Shown here piece after piece: positions 54,779 through 62,087 of a stretch of 64,000 bases of DNA. Below the pieces are notes generated by a model, which saw only the letters and a program-made list of their open reading frames with translations, was not told the DNA's origin and did not search any database. The DNA lies in contig NZ_JBFRGP010000001.1 in assembly GCF_052115385.1 (NCBI RefSeq), forward strand, positions 806,001 through 870,000, written 5' to 3'. The first letter of the stretch is position 1, and every line of letters starts with the position of its first letter. Position numbers and translations under genes: made by a program. The DNA is from Dyella_D sp052115385. Its GTDB lineage: Bacteria > Pseudomonadota > Gammaproteobacteria > Xanthomonadales > Rhodanobacteraceae.

Positions 54779-55632
54779 GCGTAGGTCCCTTTCATCGTGG
54801 CGACGAACAGGTCGCTGACCGACGGGCGGCGTACCTCGCCCATGGCTTCCAGCGTGGCGCGGTCCGCGCCGTCGAACAGGAAGATGCTCTTGCCGAAGAT
54901 CTGGCGTTCGTCCATCGGCTTCATGCTGCGTGCCGCGTCGGCCTTGTCGGCGCCGACCAGCACCTCGGCGAAGCGTTCGCCGACCGCGTCCATGTCGGCA
55001 TCCAGCACGATCTTGCCGTCGCGGATGAACATCAGGTCGGTGAGGATGTGCTCGATCTCTTCCACCTGGTGGGTGGTGACGATGATCGTCTTGTTCTCGT
55101 CGAAGTAATCCTCCAGCAGGCTCTGGTAGAACTGCTTGCGATAGAGGATGTCCAGGCCCAGCGTGGGCTCGTCCAGCACCAGCAGGCGGGCGTCGATCGC
55201 CATCACCAGGGCCAGGTGCAGCTGCACGATCATGCCCTTGGACATCTGCTTGACGCGCTGGTTGGGGGTGAGCTTGGTGCGCGCCAGGAAGGCCTCGCAC
55301 TTGGCCCGGTTGAAGCGCGGGTGCACGTTGGCGACGAACTCGACCGCCTCCTGCACGCGGATCCAGCGCGGCAGCACCGCCACGTCGGCGATAAAGCACA
55401 CCTGTTCCATCAGGCGGTTGCGCTGGGTGCGCGGGTCGAAGCCCAGGACGTCGAGTTTCCCTTCGAAATCGGTCAGCCCGAGGATCGCCTTCAGGGCGGT
55501 GGTCTTGCCCGCGCCGTTGGGGCCGATCAGGCCGACGATACGGCCGGACTCGATGCGGAAGTCCACGCCGTCCAGGGCCGTGGTGTTCTTGTAGTGCTTG
55601 CGCAGACCGCTGGCGGAGACGATGGCGTTCAT
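54775..55632 (-). CDS. ABC transporter ATP-binding protein (YtrB-like)
   Basis: 285-residue ATPase. Walker A GPNGAGKTT, a divergent signature SKGMIVQLHLALVMA in place of LSGGQ, Walker B LLVLDEPTLGLD, and H-loop IIVTTHQVEEIEHIL are seen. The SKGM-type signature is usual for YtrB-like subgroups next to GntR/YtrA regulators. Its stop overlaps the permease start; its start overlaps the GntR gene by 4 bases. The frame is open further upstream, but the ATG MNAIVSASGLRKHYKNTTAL gives the normal domain start. Confidence 0.95.
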   Translation of the reverse strand: MNAIVSASGLRKHYKNTTALDGVDFRIESGRIVGLIGPNGAGKTTALKAILGLTDFEGKLDVLGFDPRTQRNRLMEQVCFIADVAVLPRWIRVQEAVEFVANVHPRFNRAKCEAFLARTKLTPNQRVKQMSKGMIVQLHLALVMAIDARLLVLDEPTLGLDILYRKQFYQSLLEDYFDENKTIIVTTHQVEEIEHILTDLMFIRDGKIVLDADMDAVGERFAEVLVGADKADAARSMKPMDERQIFGKSIFLFDGADRATLEAMGEVRRPSVSDLFVATMKGTYA

Positions 55633-55994
55633 GACTGCTTGGCCTCCGCCGCGCTGAGCAGCGTCTTGAGATCCAGGCCCAGTCGCTGCAGTTTCTCGAA
55701 CAGCGACGGCCACTCTTCGCGCAGGAACCGCTCGCGCTCGGACTTCAGCAGTGCCTCGCGGGCTCCATCGATCACGAACATTCCTAGTCCCCTCCTTTTT
55801 TCCACTAGTTGATCGTCGACCAGTTCCTGGTACGCCTTCGAGACGGTGAGCGGATTGATCTGAAAATCCGCGGCAACCTGGCGCACTGACGGCAGCGGGT
55901 CGCCCTCGTTCAAGGCGCCGTCCAGGATCATCGCCACGACGCGTTCGCGCAGCTGGCGGTAGATCGGGACGCTGTCGTTCCAGGTAATGGTCAT
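55629..55994 (-). CDS. GntR-family regulator, YtrA subfamily
   Basis: 121-residue regulator: GntR winged helix at residues 5-75 (PIYRQLRERVVAMILDGALN, PSVRQVAADFQINPLTVSKA) with only a short C-terminal helix, the YtrA pattern. Such repressors autoregulate their own ABC-transporter operon. A palindromic site overlapping the operon promoter (56358-56381) is a likely binding site. Placed between a small secreted-protein gene and the ATPase; start overlaps by 4 bases with the ATPase gene's end coupling (ATGA). Confidence 0.95.
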   Translation of the reverse strand: MTITWNDSVPIYRQLRERVVAMILDGALNEGDPLPSVRQVAADFQINPLTVSKAYQELVDDQLVEKRRGLGMFVIDGAREALLKSERERFLREEWPSLFEKLQRLGLDLKTLLSAAEAKQS

Positions 55995-55997
55995 GGA

Positions 55998-56327
55998 TTA
56001 ATCCTTCGTGACGCGGCCAAACGTGGTGCCAAACGAATAGTAGGGCATGGCCAGCTGGGCCCCGAGCAAGGCAACCCCGCTCTCGGCGGCGTGGGCCGCG
56101 ACCGGCGCCATGCCGACCGTGGCGGTCGCCAGGCCGGCATCGGCCAGCAGGGCGGCGGCGCGCATGTCGGCGGCGGTCGGGCGGACCTCGACCGGAGCCA
56201 GGTTGATCACCTTGACCCCGTTGATTTCGCTGACGGGCACGACCTTGATGTTGTTGTTGACGGCGGCCAGGCCTGCAGTAGTCAGCAGGACAGCGGCGGT
56301 CAGTGCGAGCAGGTTCGGTGCTTTCAT
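55998..56327 (-). CDS. small secreted protein of unknown function, lead gene of YtrA-type operon
   Basis: 109-residue protein with a signal peptide (MKAPNLLALTAAVLLTTAGL, cut near LAA-V), then a polar region with the repeated short-strand pattern IKVVPVSEINGVKVINLAP. No known domain is recognised. Near the C-terminus are small hydrophobic stretches (GVALLGAQLAMPYYSFGTTF) with an aromatic end. It is the first cistron after the GntR-controlled promoter and 3 bases before the regulator gene, so it is likely expressed with, and possibly sensed by, the transporter system. Confidence 0.7.
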   Translation of the reverse strand: MKAPNLLALTAAVLLTTAGLAAVNNNIKVVPVSEINGVKVINLAPVEVRPTAADMRAAALLADAGLATATVGMAPVAAHAAESGVALLGAQLAMPYYSFGTTFGRVTKD

Positions 56328-56357
56328 GACAGGTCTCCTTTAGTGACCTCGTGGACC

Positions 56358-56399
56358 GGTGTTGTAGTGAACTATAACACCACATTTGGACCCGTCAAT
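56358..56399 (-). promoter_or_regulatory. promoter with overlapping palindromic operator for the YtrA-type operon
   Basis: On the minus strand TTGACG (plus 56394-56399) and TATAGT (plus 56371-56376) are 17 bases apart, a near-ideal sigma70 promoter reading toward 55998-56327. The inverted repeat GGTGTTGTAGT/ACTATAACACC (56358-56381, 1 mismatch, 2-base centre) covers the -10 and start region, the expected position for a repressor site. Both elements seen; the link to the GntR protein is inferred. Confidence 0.75.
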
Positions 56400-56636
56400 A
56401 GGCGATCGCTGAAATCGCAACATGACTGATGGCCTATAGGGGCGGGCCGGGGTGGCTGGACCGCTGCGGAGTGCGCGCCGCGAACGGTCCTGCCTTCGAT
56501 GCTTATGGTCTCGCCGGGGTTTAGTCGGCGGCAGCGGCGGGCATCAGCCATCGCGCATGACAGACATCAGGCCCGTCACAAGGCGGAGGCGGTGCCTTCT
56601 GCTTCAATAAGCGGACACCAGCACAGGAGTTTGCGC
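56400..56636. other. intergenic region ahead of the SDR gene
   Basis: About 235 bases between the divergent operon promoter and the SDR start. It carries no gene that I can support. An in-frame upstream extension of the SDR exists but has no similarity to SDR enzymes. A ribosome-binding site (CAGGAG) is 8-13 bases before the SDR ATG. Confidence 0.5.
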
Positions 56637-57422
56637 ATGGATCTGGGCCTTACCGGGCGCGTCGTCGTCGTTACCGGCGCAAGCAAGGGCATCGGGCTGG
56701 CATGTGCCGCAGCGTTCCTGCGCGAAGGAGCGACGGTGATCGGCGTATCACGCTCGGTGGAGCATCTGCAGGCCGCGCGGCGGCAACTGCAGGAACAAGG
56801 CCTGGTGTTGCAGGTGGAACCGGCGGACCTCACCGACAGCGTCGCCGCCCAGGTGGTGATGGAGCGGATCGAGGACGACCACGGCCCGATCAACGTGCTG
56901 ATCAATTGCGCCGGCGCGGCGCGGCGCACGCCACCCGCTGAACTGGACGCATCGGCCGTGCACGCCTCGATGCAGGCCAAATACTTCACCTATATGCATG
57001 CGATCGACCCGGTGATCCGGCGCATGGCAGCGCGTGGGCGCGGGGCGATCGTCAACGTGGTGGGGCAGGGTGGCCGGCAGGCCAACCCGATGCATATCGG
57101 CGGCGGCGCGGCGAATGCAGCCTTGATGTTGGCGTCGGTGGGTTATGCCACGGCGTATGCGGGCAAGGGCGTGCGGGTGAATGCGATCAATCCCGGCATG
57201 ACGCGGACGGGGCGCGTGCAGGAAGGCCTGGAAGCATCGTCGCGTGCAAGCGGCAAGCCGACCGATGAATTGCTTGCCGCGCAGGTGGCGGAGATTCCGC
57301 TGGGGCGGATGGCGGAGCCGGAGGAAATCGCCAACGTGGCACTGTTCCTCGCATCGCCGCTGGCCAGTTATGTCACCGGTGCCATCATCCCGATGGATGG
57401 TGGGAAGGTCAGCACGATCTGA
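56637..57422 (+). CDS. SDR-family oxidoreductase lacking the canonical Tyr-Lys pair
   Basis: 261-residue Rossmann-fold short-chain dehydrogenase-like protein. Cofactor site TGASKGIG (13-20), N90-C-A-G and NAINPGMTRTG agree with classical SDR proteins. The catalytic Y-x-x-x-K is missing: aligned residues read H153-I-G-G-G157, and the usual Ser is Gly143. So a normal hydride-transfer mechanism is doubtful. Related sequences with NPxHxxGGAANAA exist as a subfamily to my knowledge, with unclear reaction. Stand-alone gene, divergent from the transporter operon. Confidence 0.85.
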   Translation: MDLGLTGRVVVVTGASKGIGLACAAAFLREGATVIGVSRSVEHLQAARRQLQEQGLVLQVEPADLTDSVAAQVVMERIEDDHGPINVLINCAGAARRTPPAELDASAVHASMQAKYFTYMHAIDPVIRRMAARGRGAIVNVVGQGGRQANPMHIGGGAANAALMLASVGYATAYAGKGVRVNAINPGMTRTGRVQEGLEASSRASGKPTDELLAAQVAEIPLGRMAEPEEIANVALFLASPLASYVTGAIIPMDGGKVSTI

Positions 57423-57541
57423 CGCGCATAATCCTGGCTGTTGGGCAAGAGGGCATGCCAGATGGGTTTCCTAAAAGCCCCGCTCGCCACTCGCCTCGCT
57501 CCCTGCATGGATCAACGCGTTCGCATTTTTCTTAAGAGTGA

Positions 57542-57748
57542 ATGGCCACATTGAACATTCTTTTAGCCGCCGCCCTGGTGGGGCGCGGAGACATCCCTTG
57601 GAGCTTGGGCGACTACGTTTTCTTAGTCATTGGTTTGAGCATCCTTCTAGTAGCGATGATCCGGCAGCAACTTCGGGGAGGACAGCGGTCAGGCACCGAA
57701 TCTCAAGCCAAGCGGCCAGCCAGGCGCTTCAGGAAACGCCACCGTTAG
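57542..57748 (+). CDS. possible small membrane peptide
   Basis: 68-residue hypothetical protein. The first half is hydrophobic with one membrane segment (LGDYVFLVIGLSILLVAMI), followed by a basic tail (GGQRSGTESQAKRPARRFRK). It lies in a region with lower G+C than its neighbours. No family is recognised and there is no strong ribosome-binding site, so it may not be a gene. The rest of 57423-57866 holds nothing I can support. Confidence 0.3.
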   Translation: MATLNILLAAALVGRGDIPWSLGDYVFLVIGLSILLVAMIRQQLRGGQRSGTESQAKRPARRFRKRHR

Positions 57749-57866
57749 ACGCAGGCCGTTTCGACCGAGGATTAGCGGATGGTCGCTCGATGGCTTGGCC
57801 TGTCCGATAACCGGCGCGCCTTGCATCAGCGCGCCATGCATCAGCCCCATGCCGGATCCGGCGCCC

Positions 57867-59591
57867 TCACCGCACGCAGGAAGAACTCCACGCCAGCCCC
57901 GCTTGCGAACCTCCGCGCGGATCAAAGCTGACCGTCTGCGCCTTGCCGCCACGCGTCACATGCAGCACCACAGGTTTGTCGAGGCTTTCGGCCGCGGGAT
58001 TGATATCGACACTGGCATCCAGCACGTCACCATCGCGCAGGCCCGCGCGTTCGGCGGGCGATCCTTTGACCAGCCCGCCGATGCTCGCCCCGGCCGTAAG
58101 CCGGACCGGCGACGCGAAGCCGAGATCGAAAATGCGCACGTCTTCCTTGGTGGCATGCATGCACGGCCCGAAAGCGCCGGCTGCCGGAAATATCAGCTTG
58201 CCGGCCATCATGTCGTTCCAATCCTTCACCGCCCAGGCGCCGGCCCGCTTGGAAAGGACGTCCAGCCAGGTGTGGTGGTCTTCCGACGCGCCCGCATTGA
58301 TGCGCGCACTCGTCTCATTGGACAGATCGAGCACGCTGACCGCGGAGCCATGCGCCTTGAGCTTCGCGTCGAGGTCGGCCAGATACAGCGTGCCGCGGTT
58401 GTACGCCAGCATCCACGCGTTGCGGCCCGACCAGACATGGGCGGGGAACGCGCTATTAGGCAGCGCGCGCTTCGCATTGGTGTAGTAGCCGGCGCTCTCA
58501 CCGCGGACCAGTTCCAGATACTCGGCGGGGGTGTACAGCCCCGCTGCATTGGGCACGGTCAGTGCGATGTAGTTCGCCAGGCCTTCCGTGTACCAGTCGC
58601 CTTCGATGTCATCTTTTTCCAGATTGCGCACGAGGCTGTGCACCATCTCGTGCGCCACCGTGTAGTGCAGCTCGGTCGTGCTCGGGTTTGCGCCCGGCGG
58701 CACATAGAGCATGAAGGAGTGTTCGGCTGCGCGGCCGCTGGGGTTAGCAACGCCATCGAAGGAGCGGATCATGAAGCGATACGCCGGGTTGCCTGCAAGC
58801 TTGAACGCTTTGAGCTCGGCGGCGTAGGCCGCAGCCGCCCAGCTGCCCGCCGCCTGCACCTGCTCCTGGGTCACCCCCAGGCCGTAGACCTCAAGCCCCG
58901 CATCCTTGGCCTGGTCAGCCGGCCGGTAGCTCTTGACCGGCCCCGCCAGAAACAGCGTGTCCGTGAGCTTGTCGGCGGTGAAGATTCCCGTGTAGTCACC
59001 TTCGCCGTAAGAGCTCACTCCCATTGCGCCCGGCGCGAGCTTCCAGCGCACATGGGTTTCGAAGCTCGCCCCGGCGCTGGCGGGCAGCACCAGCACGCCG
59101 ACGTAGCCGCCCGAGATGCCACCGCCCGCCGCCTGCAGATCGACCTGCGGCCCGCGCTTCTGCGGCCGGCTGGGTGCGACGTGCATGCGGTAGGACACCT
59201 GCACGACGCCCGCCGCGGCGCGCGTCGTCGTCCAGGTCTGAAAGCTTCGAGGCCCGTTCTTGCGCAGGACGACAGGGCCGATCGGAAGTGCGCCACGGTC
59301 ATCGGCAAGCGTCAGCTCAGCCACTTGGTCCGTGCTGCGCTCGAGCCCGGGTTCCAGCGTGTCGAGTTCGAGCGTCAATGGCACGGCGGCAGGCGTCGCC
59401 GGCTTGTACGCATAGCTGACCGCGATACCGTCCGCGCTGCCGCCGGTTTCCTGCGTCGTCGCCAGCGTGATGTCGAGCGACGCTGCCGGCTTCGCAGCAG
59501 GCGTGGCGGCGAACGCGCTGGCGATCGACGAGGCCGCGAGGCCGAGGAAAACTACAGGGTAAAAAAGCGAGGCGTTTTGAAAGGAGCGCAT
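57867..59591 (-). CDS. M61-family metallopeptidase with C-terminal PDZ domain, secreted
   Basis: 574-residue exported peptidase related to glycyl aminopeptidase. Signal peptide near residues 1-29 (ends ASAFA-A). A beta-rich N-terminal region precedes the thermolysin-like catalytic part: His314-Glu315-x-x-His318 (VAHEMVHSL) and Glu336 (WYTEGLANY) as third zinc ligand. The C-terminal 100 residues form a PDZ domain (LTAGASIGGLVKGSPAERAG, LRDGDVLDASVD). The downstream partner gene encodes an S41-like peptidase 38 bases away on the same strand. Confidence 0.9.
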   Translation of the reverse strand: MRSFQNASLFYPVVFLGLAASSIASAFAATPAAKPAASLDITLATTQETGGSADGIAVSYAYKPATPAAVPLTLELDTLEPGLERSTDQVAELTLADDRGALPIGPVVLRKNGPRSFQTWTTTRAAAGVVQVSYRMHVAPSRPQKRGPQVDLQAAGGGISGGYVGVLVLPASAGASFETHVRWKLAPGAMGVSSYGEGDYTGIFTADKLTDTLFLAGPVKSYRPADQAKDAGLEVYGLGVTQEQVQAAGSWAAAAYAAELKAFKLAGNPAYRFMIRSFDGVANPSGRAAEHSFMLYVPPGANPSTTELHYTVAHEMVHSLVRNLEKDDIEGDWYTEGLANYIALTVPNAAGLYTPAEYLELVRGESAGYYTNAKRALPNSAFPAHVWSGRNAWMLAYNRGTLYLADLDAKLKAHGSAVSVLDLSNETSARINAGASEDHHTWLDVLSKRAGAWAVKDWNDMMAGKLIFPAAGAFGPCMHATKEDVRIFDLGFASPVRLTAGASIGGLVKGSPAERAGLRDGDVLDASVDINPAAESLDKPVVLHVTRGGKAQTVSFDPRGGSQAGLAWSSSCVR

Positions 59592-59629
59592 GCCGGTACT
59601 GCCGCTGAAAAACGACAGGCTACAGCCAG

Positions 59630-61093
59630 CTAGGGGCGTGGCTCCAGTTCTGCTGCCACCGTGCGCAGCATGCGCGCCGCACGTGCGCGGTCGCTTTCGC
59701 CTTCGGTGGGCGCGATCGGCAGATCCGGCGCGATGCCCGCCACCTCGTCGGTGCCGTCGGCACGCAGGCGCATGCAGTTGGGCACGCGCAAGCGCAGGCG
59801 CGAATGCGCAAGCACCAGCGGCGGAATGTCACCCATGAAGCCGCAGCCGTCGCCGCCGGTGCGCACGCCGATGGTTTTCGCCGTGCCGTTGTTCTGCATG
59901 GTGGCTGCGAACATTTCGGCGGAGGAAAAGGTCTTGCCGTCGGTAAGCACGTAGGTCGGGCCGGGCCAGGCGCCGTAGAGGTCCTGCACGACGGTCGACC
60001 ACGCCAGGGCCTGCTCCGTTTTCTCGTCGCCATAGGCATGGGCTGGCAGGCCGGGCAGGGGGCCGTCGGCATAACCGGCGTCGATCACGCGGCGGCAGGC
60101 GACATCGCGCCACGCGCGGCGCTCCTGCCACACCCACGACAGATCGCACGGCGTCGCACCGAGGCTGGCCTTGCGTGCCTTGAACGCGGCCAGCGCTTTT
60201 TCCAGATCCGCCTTGGCCCTGGCACCGGGCTTGGCCGCCAGCGCCTCGGTCAGGCCGTCGATCTCCTCGTCGAGATAGCCTTTGCCCTCGGGAGCGTCCA
60301 CCACCAGCAGGCGCGACGAGGCGATCGGCCGGGTGCCGAACAGGCGCGGGATCCAGTCGCCGCTGTCGTCGCCGCCACCGTTGTTGCCGACGTCGACGAT
60401 CACCGCCTGCGCACCGGCGCTGCGCAGCGCTTTCAGTTGATCGGCCAGTTCCTTCAGCCACAGCTGGCCCGCCGCCTCGCCGATGGCGGCGCGGGTGATC
60501 GGCGTGCTGGCCTTGCTTGCTTGCGCCCACGCCCGCTGGCAGGCCTGCGGGAAGCCGCGGACGCGGAACACCTGCAGGCGGACCAGGCCGATGCGCCGGC
60601 CGTCGACCTCGGCCAGGCCCACCCGGAACACGCTGCCCTGGCCATCGCCGAGCAGGCGCACCCCGGGCAGGCTCTCCAGCGGCAGGCTGAAGGCGACATT
60701 GGCGGTGGAGGCGTGGCCGATCGCCGCGCAGCCGGAGATCGGATCGGCCGGATCCAGCGTCGCCTTGTCGGGCTCGGGCGCTTCGGTTTGCGCTGGCGCC
60801 TGGGTCGCCAGTTCGGAGAGATGGCCGTCGTGGAAGCCGGCGGCGAAGGCCCGCAAGGCTTCGCGCGCCTCGGCATCGCTGTGCGCTGCGTCCAGCGCGA
60901 GCTGGGTGCGGCGGGCGAGGGAGGGCACGTCGATGCCGCTTTCGTAGGAGCCCATCCAGGCCAGGTTGACGTAACGCGCCTGCAGCGCGGTCTTCAGCTG
61001 CGCGAAGTCGGCGCGCCAGGCGCTGGCGTCGTAAGGCGCGGGCGCGCTTATCAAGGCGGTGACCACCAGGGCGGCGCTCAGCAACGGGATCAT
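59630..61093 (-). CDS. S41-family peptidase, secreted
   Basis: 487-residue protein with a short signal peptide (MIPLLSAALVVTALISAPAP). The C-terminal domain is of the tail-specific/S41 type: VIVDVGNNGGGDDSGDWIPR and the nucleophile motif DGKTFSSAEMFAATMQNNG (Ser390/Ser391), then GVRTGGDGCGF. The upstream PDZ of typical CtpA enzymes is not apparent, as in some C-terminal processing peptidase relatives of Xanthomonadales. Upstream of the M61 gene, and immediately downstream of an AraC-family gene (84 bases). Confidence 0.88.
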   Translation of the reverse strand: MIPLLSAALVVTALISAPAPYDASAWRADFAQLKTALQARYVNLAWMGSYESGIDVPSLARRTQLALDAAHSDAEAREALRAFAAGFHDGHLSELATQAPAQTEAPEPDKATLDPADPISGCAAIGHASTANVAFSLPLESLPGVRLLGDGQGSVFRVGLAEVDGRRIGLVRLQVFRVRGFPQACQRAWAQASKASTPITRAAIGEAAGQLWLKELADQLKALRSAGAQAVIVDVGNNGGGDDSGDWIPRLFGTRPIASSRLLVVDAPEGKGYLDEEIDGLTEALAAKPGARAKADLEKALAAFKARKASLGATPCDLSWVWQERRAWRDVACRRVIDAGYADGPLPGLPAHAYGDEKTEQALAWSTVVQDLYGAWPGPTYVLTDGKTFSSAEMFAATMQNNGTAKTIGVRTGGDGCGFMGDIPPLVLAHSRLRLRVPNCMRLRADGTDEVAGIAPDLPIAPTEGESDRARAARMLRTVAAELEPRP

Positions 61094-61177
61094 GGTTTCC
61101 AGCCTGCGTTCGGTTCCGCCGGGGAGCTTAGGCCCTGGGCGCCGGCACCGTCTTGGATCACCGCGACGATTGGGATG

Positions 61178-61936
61178 CTACGAACAGCGCCGCAATGCGG
61201 TCGGCGCGTAGCCGTAGGCCGCCTTGAAGGCGCGGGACAAATGCGACTGGTCGCAGAAGCCGCAGGCCTGCGCCACCTCGCTGAGCGGCGCATCCGTCTC
61301 GCCGACCAGGCGCAGCGCCTGCTGCAGCCGCAGCGTGCGCTGGTATTCGCCCGGCCCCAGTCCCAGCTCGCGGCGAAACGCGCGCGCCAGGCGCGCAGGA
61401 TGGATGTCGCAGAGCGCGGCCAGGCGTGCGATCGACAGCGGCTGGTCCAGATGGGCGGCGATGCATTCGCGCGCCTTGGCGACGCTGGCCGCGTCCTGCG
61501 TCGTGCCACGCCCGGCATGGCGGCCGAACAGGGCGACCAGTTCCCACGAGAGACCTTCCAGCGCCGCCGGCGAATGAGCGTCGGCCAGGCGAAGCTCTTG
61601 CGCCATGCGCTGACCCAGCCGCACCAGCTCCGGCGCGATGGCGACGGGCGCCTCGGCCAACGGCAGGCGCTCCGCCAGGTATTCCAGCATGGCCGTCGCG
61701 GGCGAAAGGCCGAGCTTCACCGCGCCGCCGGGTGCGAAAAGCTGCGCATGCGGTTCGCCCGGCGGATAGAACAGCAGCGCGCCCGCGCCATGCCATGCCG
61801 AGCGGCCGCGGATGGTTTCCTCGTAGCGGCCGTTCAATACCAGTGTGAGGCTGGGCGTTGCATGGCTGTGGACAGCCATCGGGGCGGAGCCGTAGCGCGA
61901 AATCCTGGCGTGGGCGGTAGCGGTAGACGGGTGCAT
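61178..61936 (-). CDS. AraC-family transcriptional regulator
   Basis: 252-residue regulator: N-terminal cupin-like effector domain (AVHSHATPSLTLVLNGRYEE with metal-type His residues and LFYPPGEPHAQLFAPGG) and a C-terminal double helix-turn-helix (CIAAHLDQPLSIARLAALCD, EVAQACGFCDQSHLSRAFKA, YGYAPTALRR). It precedes the S41 and M61 peptidase genes on the same strand, 84 bases ahead, so it may control them; a palindromic element lies upstream. Confidence 0.92.
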   Translation of the reverse strand: MHPSTATAHARISRYGSAPMAVHSHATPSLTLVLNGRYEETIRGRSAWHGAGALLFYPPGEPHAQLFAPGGAVKLGLSPATAMLEYLAERLPLAEAPVAIAPELVRLGQRMAQELRLADAHSPAALEGLSWELVALFGRHAGRGTTQDAASVAKARECIAAHLDQPLSIARLAALCDIHPARLARAFRRELGLGPGEYQRTLRLQQALRLVGETDAPLSEVAQACGFCDQSHLSRAFKAAYGYAPTALRRCS

Positions 61937-61971
61937 GAATGCCTCGCTGAAAGCCTGGTGCGTGGGTCAAA

Positions 61972-62019
61972 GGGGCCGGAGGTAGTTAAGAGGGTTGCTC
62001 CTTAACTGCCTCCGGCCCC
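61972..62019. repeat. REP-like hairpin element between AraC regulator and cellulase genes
   Basis: GGGGCCGGAGGTAGTTAAG (61972-61990) pairs with CTTAACTGCCTCCGGCCCC (62001-62019), 18 of 19 pairs plus one G-T, loop of 10 bases. It resembles REP elements that often carry transposon-related tyrosine transposases elsewhere; only one copy was found here. It could terminate the cellulase transcript. Confidence 0.65.
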
Positions 62020-62087
62020 GTTTGTCGCCATCCGCACGCTACCTGCTTTTAAAAGGCGCTGCTCGCGTTACCCGTTCACACCGTCCA

